In this document: positions 37,201-48,238 of the stretch, one piece after another
How the letters are laid out: the number at the start of each line of letters is the position of its first letter
Numbering within the stretch: the stretch's first letter is position 1
Source of the DNA: Ptychodera flava
Taxonomy: Eukaryota; Hemichordata; Enteropneusta; Ptychoderidae
Length of the DNA: 64,000 nt
Direction of reading: 5' to 3'
Assembly (NCBI RefSeq): GCF_041260155.1
Contig: NC_091928.1
Coordinates: forward strand, 43,364,137 to 43,428,136
Notes under the pieces: model-generated
Told to the model about the DNA's origin: nothing
The model's database searches: none
Seen by the model: only the letters and a program-made list of their open reading frames with translations
Position numbers and translations under genes: made by a program

Positions 37201-38599
37201 ACACTTCCGGTTGCACAACGTGTCACTCAGTGTCAATTTTCAGTTCATCTTTAGGATTTAGTTATTAAATATTAAATTATGCACGGTTATCGGTTTAATT
37301 ACCATTTTTATATCCCACAGCGCACCAGTCGCTTGATAAAACCGATTTGTGTGCTAATAGGTGTAAAATACCCTTTATTGTTTAAACGTGGTGTGATTTA
37401 ACATTTGGTGTTCCCAGACGATTGCCAATAATAGGAATCCAAATATGGCCACAGTGCTCTTGTTTCGATCGTGGCATCTTCGTGTAAATGAATACAAGGC
37501 GTCAACTTGTGAATTTTTAAAGCTTGCAGCTTACAACTGCGGCATGTGACGATTTACATTGACACCCCGGGCGACATCAATGTCGTTCACCGCGCAAGTG
37601 TCTACCTATTGAAAAAGAGCCAATTATAGTGCAAAGGATCTTCGCTGGACTCGCATGATATTCTAGAGATAAATAGTCGTATTCTGCAACGCAAAATGTG
37701 CCAAATTTTGACATCGTTCATCAATTGATTATGAACACGGTGAATATGTGTGTCACATGTCACGCGTTGTTAATCCGAAAGACACTTTGAGGATTAACAC
37801 CAGCTGTAACATCCGCGAGTCCAAAATGCTCTTTCCATCCAACAAAAAAAACCCAAAGCGACCTTTTATTCTAAATTTTTCGGCTGTTCGCGTCTCATTA
37901 ATCCCGCCATTCTTTCATAAATGGAATCTGTTTGAACGATACTAGAAGCTAGGCAGGCACCACGTTGTTCATTGACGGCGCGAGAGAATATTAAAGGTAG
38001 TAGCAGTGATTTCCGATGTGTTATGTATTTTCGACAACATGCTGCTGCATTTGACGTCATCAACGGATAACACCATGTTAACAGTTTTTTGTAAGTCTTC
38101 ACAAAGAAAGATTTTTCAGAAAACTAAAAAATACGCAAAATTGGCGCGGAAACAACAAAGTTCAGAAAAGAGGGGTTGCTATTCCAGGCCATAAGTTTCT
38201 CTTCCAAACTTCGGCTATAGTCAGCCTCGAGTATTTGATTGTATAATTCAATTGAAAGAAGTTGCCAGAAAGTCAATGGGCATGAACAGCAAATTTTAAA
38301 AGTCTGTCCGATTTTGTGATGAACACTAATTAATTAAAAATGAACTAAATATGAATATCTGTGTACATTTTTATCACACTCAATCATGATTTAAAGATGA
38401 CTGACATTGAAATGTCGAGAGAGTTAAACAGCTGGTGGGAATTTCCCAAAAGACTTGGGATTTATACAAAATCTCGGCTATTTACACAATGGTTATTTCA
38501 TCCGAGTAATTTGCATATGGCTACCAATATGACGTTTCAATTACGCGAAACGACCTGCGCGTTTAGCTTGACACGTCACGAGGTTCATAGGTCATCTGT
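37201..38599. other. Probable shared promoter region of sulfotransferase copies 1 and 2
   Basis: This segment lies between two divergent candidate 5'UTR exons. It has no coding frame I trust and no identified TATA box. It probably contains the start sites of both divergent genes. Confidence 0.4.
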
Positions 38600-38710
38600 G
38601 AGCTGGCCTGTTGCCTGCATGCGTAGTCGGTCTTAACACCGTGCCGAGCAAAGGCCCATTGCGAAATTGCCTACAACGTCCGACCTGTTGGTTTTTTGTC
38701 ATTTTTCAAG
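38600..38710 (+). other. Candidate 5'UTR exon of sulfotransferase copy 2
   Basis: It ends with TTTTTCAAG|GTAAGACA at 38710. The matching acceptor TTCATTTCAG ends at 40039, 88 nt before the ATG of copy 2. The upstream limit is not known. Confidence 0.4.
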
Positions 38711-40127
38711 GTAAGACAACTGATTTCGGTAAACTATGACATTTTCTCACGAAGAGAAAAAAACGCAACCGGTAAATCTGTAAAATTTAATACCGGTCTC
38801 ACTGACGCATAATTATTTTTTTTTACCCGAATCGCGTAATCCGTCTCATATCGGCCATATATTGATAACATTTTGTCCACAAACTAAGTTCCGTTTTGAT
38901 ATATAAGTTTCTTTATTTTCGATGACCGAAGAAAAACCATAGACCGAATATTTACTTTCAGTCAGGACTGCCGTCGTACTTTAGTGTTGGACGAAAAATT
39001 AAGGCGCCATTTTCGTGAATGAGCAACAGACGTCACTGAGCAGCATTCACACGGTGTGCAGTGTACCCACTGTCCAGACATATTTTTATATGAATTTTAG
39101 AGAATATGTATACATCTGTCGGTACAGACGACGGAATAATAGCGTCGAACTTAAAAAATCACAAATCTCTTTTGCAATTTCTAAATTCATTTTAGCAGAC
39201 TACACGTCACGTTTTGTGACAGGCGTCATTATTCTATCACTGCAAACAATACGTAAACTGATTGCTAGGATTTTACGGTCTAACATCCACATTATTGACT
39301 TCAGAACTGAAAACTTGCGACATGTCGGCTACTTTACTCGGGTGAAATTTAATAACTCTTCGGCTGCCATAGAAAAGGTGAAATTTGTCCATTTTCCTCT
39401 TTGCTCCGTATTGTAAGCTAAGAGCGCCATCGCAACCGGATGTATCCCTCAATTTTGACCTCATGCTTGCAAAGCGCTAGCGAATGAATCATACTCAGCA
39501 TCTTGATGAATTTTGAAAGAAACTGACTTAAGACGTAAACAACGTGTTGAAGTTCAGCAAGAAAACTGGATAGCAATCTATTTCTATAAATACCAAGAAT
39601 TGTGATATTTCAAACAGTAAACAGCAAAGGACAACCTAACTCACATTCTTTTCAGATGATTTGACGTAAAGGGTATGACCTAGAAACATAATACTGATCG
39701 AAACGTTTACGCCTTGCTAAGCTTACAAAGACGATATTAAAATCCTAAGATAATCAAGGATTAATTTTGTACTCTGTCTATTCTATTGATCACATATTTG
39801 TCTCAAAATTGCAGGAATTTATTATGCCACTTTAAGTATATTAGCACAATTACATGAATCTAGTATGAAATTTATAATTTTTTCAACAACAACGTAATTA
39901 TTTTAAATGAAATTATTCCTCTTTTATTTTTAAATCTTCGTTCCCGTAGATTTAAACCATAGAAAAATACTCATTTCCATTCTTTCTGACCATTATTTCT
40001 TTGTTCACTTATTAATGTCAAAAGTTCTGTTCATTTCAGAGTCACTTCTGAATCCGGTGGTTCAAGATCGGTGCACTTATTTTGTAAGTTTGCTTCATCG
40101 GTTTCAAGTTGACGGGACCACTGCATC

Positions 40128-41345
40128 ATGGGAGTTGAAGTTTACAAACGTTACTTTCGTACATTTGTCACTCCGACACGATTTTTGATGACAAGTACTC
40201 TCATGACATGTTTGATTGTTATCGTGTTCGTGACGTCGCCCAGACGAATACCGATCGGGGCTGTACAGTCGTCAGGCAGCTATGGACCGGCCAGCGTTGA
40301 TACCAGGGCAATAAGCACAAACAGCGAAGCGGCCCCTGCTGAAGCAGCACCGGCGGCGGACGAGGCGGCTGCCCCGGCGGAGGGAGAGCAGCCTGCCGCG
40401 GACGCGGCAGCAGCAGCACCCGCGGAAGGAGGAGGCGACCAGGCAGCCGCGGAGCAACCAGCAGCGGCTGCTCCAGCGGCACCAGCGGCGGCAGGCGGTG
40501 GCGACGGCGACGTGGCCCCCGACACGGGTCTTCCGATCGAGGAAAGCAGATTCCATAGCCACGATAGGATGGTGTACAATCGTGTCGATAAGTGCGGCAG
40601 CCGCAGTCTTTTGTACACCATCGACGAACTGACGCAAAAACACGGCTACAAGAAAGTAACCAGCGAAGAGTGGAACAAGAAAAATTTGACCCAGGAAGAG
40701 CAAAAAGAACTCGTAGACGAAATCAACGGTTTAGAACCGCCTTTCATCTATGACAGGCATGTGTACTACACGCCATTTCAAAGATTCGGATCCAAAAATC
40801 CAGTCTGGATCAACTTGATCAGAGACCCCCTACGAAGATTTATCTCCCTATACTACTTCAAGCGCTTTGGCGACCCCCACACCGCGGCAGGTGAGTTCAA
40901 CATGCCGGAAGAGATTATCAACCGTTCCTTCGATGACTGCGTTCTGAACAACATATTCGAGTGCAGTACCAAGGCAAGTTTCCGCGTCGTGCCTTATTTT
41001 TGCGGACACGGTGAAGGCTGCAGAATGCCCAACAAGTGGGCTGTCGAACAAGCCAAGAAAAACGTCGTCGAAAATTATGCACTGGTTGGAATTTTGGAAC
41101 ACTTCAACACCACCCTCAAGCTCCTCGACAAGCTGGTTCCACAATACTTCGGTGGCGCCATGGATGCCTATCTCTCTGTCCAGAATACCGGTATCGTTGA
41201 GAAATTCAAGTCGATAAGTGGGAAACCTCCCGGCGAAGAAGCCATGGCTAAAATGAAAGAACGATTGGCGCTGGAGTACGACTTTTACAACTTCGCTGTC
41301 GCTAGGATGGAACACCTAGCAAAGCAATTCAACATTGAGACATAA
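40128..41345 (+). CDS. Uronyl 2-O-sulfotransferase-like protein, copy 2 (405 aa) with Ala-rich stem
   Basis: It belongs to the same family and has the same Golgi topology as copy 1. The transmembrane segment is at 19-37. The stem at 67-128 is almost only Ala, Pro, Glu, Gly, Asp and Gln. The PAPS 5'-phosphosulfate loop is YNRVDKCGSRSLL with Lys155. The histidine segment is YDRHVYYTPF with His211; the second His of the UST pattern is Tyr. The 3'-phosphate motif is IRDPLRRFISLYYF with Arg232 and Ser240. ECSTKASF, VPYFCGHGEGC and WAVEQAKKNVVENY follow. All recognised cofactor residues are present, making this the copy most likely to be active. The coding region is intronless; ATG at 40128 is the first Met before the anchor. 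A probable 5'UTR intron spans 38711-40039. Shared ECST and VWIN strings place it with copy 1. Confidence 0.93.
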   Translation: MGVEVYKRYFRTFVTPTRFLMTSTLMTCLIVIVFVTSPRRIPIGAVQSSGSYGPASVDTRAISTNSEAAPAEAAPAADEAAAPAEGEQPAADAAAAAPAEGGGDQAAAEQPAAAAPAAPAAAGGGDGDVAPDTGLPIEESRFHSHDRMVYNRVDKCGSRSLLYTIDELTQKHGYKKVTSEEWNKKNLTQEEQKELVDEINGLEPPFIYDRHVYYTPFQRFGSKNPVWINLIRDPLRRFISLYYFKRFGDPHTAAGEFNMPEEIINRSFDDCVLNNIFECSTKASFRVVPYFCGHGEGCRMPNKWAVEQAKKNVVENYALVGILEHFNTTLKLLDKLVPQYFGGAMDAYLSVQNTGIVEKFKSISGKPPGEEAMAKMKERLALEYDFYNFAVARMEHLAKQFNIET

Positions 41346-44300
41346 AGAAATCCTATCATTACCAAGTGTTTTTTTTTTACAAATGGCTACATCATTGGCC
41401 TCTTTGAACTTTACAAAGAGACCTTTTTTCTAAATTTCAAGTTAATGTGACCGATCATTATTCATAAATCCGTAAATAATCAAAACAACCAGAAGAAGGT
41501 AATAGCTTCCTTCTGCGTCACAAACTCAAAATCGAAAACCGGAACCCCTCTTAAATGACCGTTAAACAAAAGCTTTTGGTTCAGATTTGTCAATGGCAGA
41601 TCAATCACGTGATCTTGGGAGTTTTGTCATTTGTTTTCTTGAAATGTATTCAAATTTTGGCTGTTGAATCGAAAGCAAGCAAACTGACAAAATCAGCAAA
41701 CGTTATCTGATTTTACCAATGGAAATCGATTTACCCCAAATTTACAAGTATATATACCCTTTATCTAATCACTATTCAGGCAGATGTCTTGCGTTTTCTC
41801 GATGACTGGTTTCATCCAAAGGGCAAGAATTTCGTAGTTCCCTCCAAAATTTTGAAATGTGAATTTTGTGTGACATTCTGTAAATATAATCGAATCCTCC
41901 GTTGTTAGACTTCTTTTCCTACATTCCTGATTACTTGAAGTTACAAATCATGTATATTAAACTAGAAAGATTCATGTGCAAACTTTTGCTCTTTGTTGAT
42001 AAAGGCAGCCATATTAGTTTTGTCAGCCATATTGGTGTCTTTGCGCCTGTGGCGATCTGCATTTCACAATATTTTATGAAGGCACTACATGTCCTCTTAC
42101 TTAGTCGTGTAGTGTTGGGTGATGTTAAGGGAGTAAGACGATATATATTAATGAAAAACGTACTATTCAAAGACAAAAGCTATTACCTCAAAATTAATTC
42201 CCAACATCCAAGAAAATTTGTTGTGAATGAAAACCTACTACCACTTACTTTTAGAGAGAGTTGTGACAAAAACCGATGAAAAATTAGACATTTGTGTAGT
42301 GCAATCACACTATGAGTATATAATTGACTGTGTTAGATGATTTGGGATAAACGGATTTTTTTTTACTACTGTTGTGATGTCATGTGTTGGGCATAGCAAC
42401 CAAAGCAAACAGCAAACGAGAATTAACTTGCTCAAGGGTTTACACAATCAGGTATCAGTCTGGAAGATCGCCTTGTAAAGACCTACATTCCAGATTAAAC
42501 AGAATAAGTACATGGCTTTGCTGATACACATTTAGTTTGAAGCCACGATTTTTCTTCTCCATGATGGGTGCTCTGATGTGTACGTTAATTCCATAACAGT
42601 TGATTTGCACGCTAGATCACCAAAGTAGACCGACCCTATACTTTTTGCACCCGGGTTTTCTGTCATGTTAATGCCTGTTGTTAGAAAATAAAATGACGTT
42701 GAGTACCATAAAATGAACAAGCCGGACCCGAATGCCTTTTTTTCTTTCCCTTTTTCACTGCAGCGCCTGAATTAGAGTACTATTTGACGTTACATCTCTT
42801 TACACAAGGACCAACTGTCACCTGTTAATCGTCTTAAATGTGGCCACCAATAGATTCGCTTTGTTGGGTATTTATTTCTATGTTCACTAGCAGCTTTAAT
42901 TTAAGATTTCCACGTGTCATATTTCAGCATTTTATCATTCTCTGTCCTTTTTGCTCGTCCGTGTTTAACAGGCCGCAAGTCGATAAAACGCGCCGTATGA
43001 TGATTGTATTTCCAAGTTAATTCCTCCGACGGAACTTCAAAACCATGTTTTCAACTGAAATATCCATACAATGTTTTCCACTGTTTGAATTATGTCAGGT
43101 CAGGTCACATAGATGCAGAATAAACAGTATTCATGTCGTTTGTAAACAGCTATAAAATTGCAGTGTAATTGTTTCCTAAAGATGAACCTAATTTTTCAAG
43201 GCTAACATTCGTTTTTACTTCATTCATTTTATCATTTTGCGTCGCTTCTACTGAAACGAACACGGTCATAATCGATGTCCATGTCCGACATATAAATCAA
43301 CGACAACTGCTCATTTAATAAATATTCATGACATATCTGTGTATGGCGGAAGAGGATAAGCTTAAAGTGAGAACAGCTGCAGTTATTTTCCAGCCCCTTT
43401 TTGCGATCAGTAATTTCCTGTTTACTCCCAAGCACGAGCCCCCCCAAAAACAAAACAAAACAAAACCACCAGTTATCAAACTGTCAATAAAATCTAATCT
43501 TTACGTATTCAAGTTACGATGTCACCATTGACACATATGCTTTTTAGAAGTATAAAAACTGTTCATAGGATAGTTATAGCCATGCAGTTTGATGAAGCTT
43601 GATCTCAAATATTGTAAAAAGAACACTTTAAGCCTGGCTATTGTCTTTTGTTGTACATGCACAAAATGATATCATTACGCTGTGTTTTAGCCTGACGAAG
43701 TGAAAGTCAACGGTGTTACTTGTATATTAAATCAAAAATTGTACCAGTTTCATTTTGTCGTCCACGAAACATCGAATTCGTGAATTTCTGACATTTCATT
43801 AATGAGAGGTAAATCTGGTTCAAAGGTTTCAGAAAATTCGAGGCGTTGGCGTCAAAAGTTCATAGATCATTGCACATGCGTGATGACAAACAGCAGTCCT
43901 TCTTCACCATAGAAACACAGTCCCTCCACTCACCTCTTTTAACAAAAAAGTAAATTGTTGACTGTCCATACCGAGGATACTAGCAGGCAATGGGCTTCGA
44001 TAGGTATTTAAAAAAAATTACAGACTCCAAAAAAACCCTTGCCAATGTTTACATTCTTTGACGTGACGGAACGATGTGCGATTAATGAGCTTACGACACA
44101 GTGTCATTAGTAAAGTTTGTCGTAGATCTGTAAGAATCAACAACTTAACGAATTTCAAAAACAAACGAAAAAACAATACAATGGCGAACGACCTTAACAT
44201 TTCTCTACAATATGACTCTTATGGCGTTTTCACATCAATATTTACTTTTGTGATACTGAGGCAATGTAAAGACACTGTCCAAATTGTTTGGGGGAAAAGC

Positions 44301-45386
44301 CAAGGACAAAGCCACAGGGACATTTCTCAATGATTTCTGCCGGGTAATACATTGCAACGTGTAAGAAAGAATACCAAAATTTTAATCAAACATCATGAAG
44401 TGGGCGTCAATTAATACAAACTTTCATATTGACTATATTGGAATTTAGAATGAACCTCTTTTAGAGGTTTACTTTAAATATTGTGTCGTTGATGGCGCTG
44501 GTCATTTGCATTCGCATTTGGTCTGAACGGTGCATATTGACTCCAACTGCTACGCCGAGTTCGTCTGTTTGCGCCGTTAAGTCTATCAAAGAGCTATGAT
44601 TGACTGTCCATCGATAACTGACGTCGTGCGTCAACGTTGTGAACATCTGGAACTACTTGGTATGCACCAAGTGCTGACCCAATGGCTTGAATATTGGGAA
44701 CAAATACTCGTTGAGATACATAATTCACCTAAGCTAAAGTGGGCGTGAATTTTGTCGTGAAGTAGGGTTTTATGATCAAGGTTACTAAGTCTGACTTCGC
44801 AAAGAAGAAACTACAATCGTGTATTTGCAATTGAACTCACAAGGTTTATTGCTGCACTGACAGTGCGGAAGTAAAAACTGAACAAGACTCAAAGTGCAGC
44901 AAACTAAACGCGCCTTTTGTAGGCTTGCAACGAACGCGATAGAAAGCCAAAGGAGAAACATTTTGGCGGGAGACTCTAGTCCATAGTGGTTGGTAGAAAG
45001 TCATTGAAGTGTCTGATTGGCTCAATGAATCGCATCGAGGATCCGTATGGTTATATATTACTACATAAAGTTCAAATAGACCGTTATTTGTCTTCGACTA
45101 ATTTTACAAATCACAAGTTTTGAGAATTTTACCCTTACCGCTCTTCAAAAGTGAAATCGCTTGCTCTAACTTTGAAATTTGTCTACTTCTCGCTTTTTCT
45201 GGATAAAATCGCGTATTTTTTGAAAGCAACTATGGTTACTTGAGACAGAGATAACATCTTTCTGATTGATTTATTAAATCATACTTCACATCAAAACATC
45301 TTGTCTGAAATCACTTGTCTGATAGCTGTCAACTTCGGTGAGTAAGCTCTTGAGATGATGTCTTTCGGATTCTTCTTTTGGTTGGT
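41346..45386. other. Intergenic region after sulfotransferase copy 2
   Basis: This is AT-rich DNA without a supported gene. AATAAA near 42688 is a possible but distant poly(A) signal. A 61-codon minus-strand frame at 44461-44643, preceded by an acceptor-like TTCCAG, has codon use that looks somewhat coding; it is discussed as a finding. Confidence 0.55.
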
Positions 45387-45427
45387 GCGTATACTTCCTT
45401 AAACACACTGTTTAAGGAAGTATACGC
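45387..45427. repeat. Perfect 17-bp hairpin made of the family A terminus and its inverse
   Basis: GCGTATACTTCCTTAAA (45387-45403) and TTTAAGGAAGTATACGC (45411-45427) are exact inverses with a 7-nt loop. The right arm is the left terminus of the family A copy that starts at 45412. Confidence 0.9.
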
Positions 45428-45748
45428 CTAGAAAGTGCAAGACTTGAAAGAAAATTCAATGAAACTTTCAACTGTTTTCGTCCAAGAAATGAGGGGTCAC
45501 CATGAAATATTTGGTACTCGAGAAAGAAAAATTACCTTGCATTTACCGAATTTTGAAATTCAAAATGGCCACCATCCCTGTGTCAACTCTATGGGAAAAT
45601 AAAATTTTCGACTTTCGCAAAAATAAGACTGAGATAATTTTTCTTACTCCAAAAGCTTTAAAATGAACCCCCACAAGTGGTAGATTGGAAAAGAATTGTA
45701 AAAGTATGAGAGTCCGAATATCTGTCCCTCGGGCGCATTCTACCTTAT
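45412..45748 (+). mobile_element. Family A TTAA MITE copy
   Basis: It starts TTAAGGAAGTATACGCCTAG and ends GGGCGCATTCTACCTTA. It contains TTCAAAATGGCCACCATCCC, GAACCCCCACAAGTGGTAGA and GAGAGTCCGAATATCTGTCC, shared with the other copies. Confidence 0.88.
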
Positions 45749-47632
45749 GCGCTTTGAATAAAATTCTTTGTTTGCTGTCTGCATGTTGGTAGGTTTTCAG
45801 AGAAAATTAAGAAAACAAACACAATGTTAATACTATTACGAATAAAAGTATAATTTTTGCCAAAGAAAACAATATAAATTGAGCTTATGTTAATACATTT
45901 GTGTTTTGTCTGTGCTTGGTGTTTTCTTGTCTGGTTGGTAGGTTTTCAAAAATCCCAAAGAAATTTCTTTAAATGGCCTAAAGGTGTGTTAGATTTTATT
46001 AACGGGCCACATAAACTTAATTCGATTTTCTCTCGTTCATATTGTAACTTGTGACGTTAACACGAAGCGTGTTTTGTAAATTATTGAACACTAAACAGAA
46101 GAAGGTATTTCCCGCAATTTTCTTTACTTTGAGAAAAATAAGGTAGGGCTTTCAGCATCGATGGATCAGTTTCTCTTGATGAGAAATTGTATCACGTGAA
46201 CCAACCAACCAACCAATAACATATCGCCATTACGTCCATCTGAGGTTCATATTAAAGTACGACCACTTTTCCAAACATAGGGCTATGGAACAAAGTTTTT
46301 TGTAGGCTCCACGACACCCTAGAATCAAATTAAATCTTTGGCCAAAAATTCGCACACGATCAGCAGTCTTTACGCAAGAGGTCAATAATCGCCACGCAAT
46401 CTGGAGCCGAACAAGAGAATAATTGGATATTATTTATTCAAACAATGTTTGAATGTTGCAGCTGTCAGGGTATTTAAGAAGATAAAAAGCGTGGAAATAA
46501 TCCATGATAGATTTCAGACATTTATTTACAAAGTGAAATCGAACAATATAATACACAGCGTTGATTTCAAGAAAGAAAGGGATATTCCTACAGTTATTGT
46601 TTCATTTAATAAATCAGATTGTGGCTGTTGAAAAGAAGGAGAGTTGATGCAGTATGGCTTGAAATGGAATTGGATTGTTATATTATTGTGTTTAGAATCC
46701 TGACACACAGACATGGAAAATGAAACTCAAATGCACTAATACAGCCTGACTGATCAACTAGAGAACTTGCTGCAGAGAGAGCTTCTGATAGTGGCAGTCG
46801 GCCTTGCAGACGACAGAAACTTGAACGACACACAGACATGTAAATTTATGACTGACGTGACGACATCGAAGAACTAGTATTCACTTTTGACGAAAAATTT
46901 ACATATTCTAAAGTAGTCTGGAGTCTCATGTAACAGAATGGCTCGTATGTTCAAATTGCATTGATCATTTGTATCTAACATGTTGTAAGATACTAAAAGA
47001 CTAGGGAAACCAGTCAGTTAATTTCCTGTCAGGGCTATTGACGAGAAAACTGCTGAGTTAAATAATTCTTCGATAGAGCTAATTATACATCGTGTTATAT
47101 TTTAACCAAACATGATCCACATAAAGCCGACATATTTGATGTAGCAGCCGGGACTTTGTTTTCTAAGAGATAAAATTAACGACCACAGAATTTATACACA
47201 GTCATTATTTAAAATACGATCTGTAGGACAGTAAAAGCAAGTATCGCTGACATTGTCTTTTTTCCTCGCAGTGGTCTTCAAAGAATAGGTACATTTCATT
47301 ACAACAACGAACATGGACACTTTTCAATGTGACACAAGTGGATTTAGTTTATTGCATTAAGTATTTTGTAGTATTTGGTTTTCCTGATTTTGAGTTAAAA
47401 ATTCAGTGACTACATTTAAATGTATCGCTGTAGCATCTGAGTAACCCGTGAAGTCATATTTCTGTTGCTAGATTTTATCCAACTTTTAATTAAAATGCTT
47501 GTGAGGTGTATGTTAATCTCGGAAAAATGCTCATTTCATGTGATTTACATATCCAAATGGACTTTAAATGATAGGCTGAGGTGCTACTTTGCTGACGGAC
47601 ACTACAAACGAATATATCAGGATTTATCACAT
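45749..47632. other. Intergenic DNA between two family A MITEs
   Basis: No coding signal, RNA gene or strong repeat was seen. The composition is AT-rich. Confidence 0.6.
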
Positions 47633-47988
47633 TTAAGGTAGTATGCGCCTCGAAAGTGAAAGACTTAAACTTTTGCTCAAACTTTCCTTAAGGAATCTTT
47701 CAACCATTCTCTTTCAAAATCAAGAATGACAATCGGGGGTCGACGTGAAAATTTTGGTACTAGAGAAAAAAATAACCCAAGATTTACCGATATTTAAAAT
47801 TCAAAATGGCCGCCATTCCTGTGTTAACTCTTTGGAGAAAAATAAAATTTCGAAAAACTAAGCAAGTGAACATAACAGTTTTCTTACATCTAGAGCTTTC
47901 AAATGAATCCCAACAAGTGGTATATCAGAAAAAAATTGAAAAAGTTTGAGAGTCCGAATATCTGTCCCCGAGACGCATTCTACCTGAA
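47633..47988 (+). mobile_element. Family A TTAA MITE copy, best-preserved
   Basis: TTAAGGTAGTATGCGCCTCG at the left and CGAGACGCATTCTACCTGAA at the right give TIRs of about 20 bp next to TTAA (right side TGAA). The 356-bp element has the conserved core TTCAAAATGGCCGCCATTCC and no coding capacity. Confidence 0.9.
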
Positions 47989-48238
47989 TTCAATGCGCTG
48001 GTTTCTTGCTCTTAGTCTGTGTCAAAATGTCTTCGCCAGGGAGGCAGACGATAAAATTATAGCAACTTTCGTGGACTATCAGATCATACCTCAGCTTGGA
48101 TGACACTTGAAAAGCAATTCTATATAAAATTGAGAGAAATGCCTACACGCACGCAGATATCTCAGTTCTGCTGACCGATTTCATATCACATAATATAGGC
48201 ACAGAAAAGTTTTTATCGAAAATTTACAAAATTTTGTG

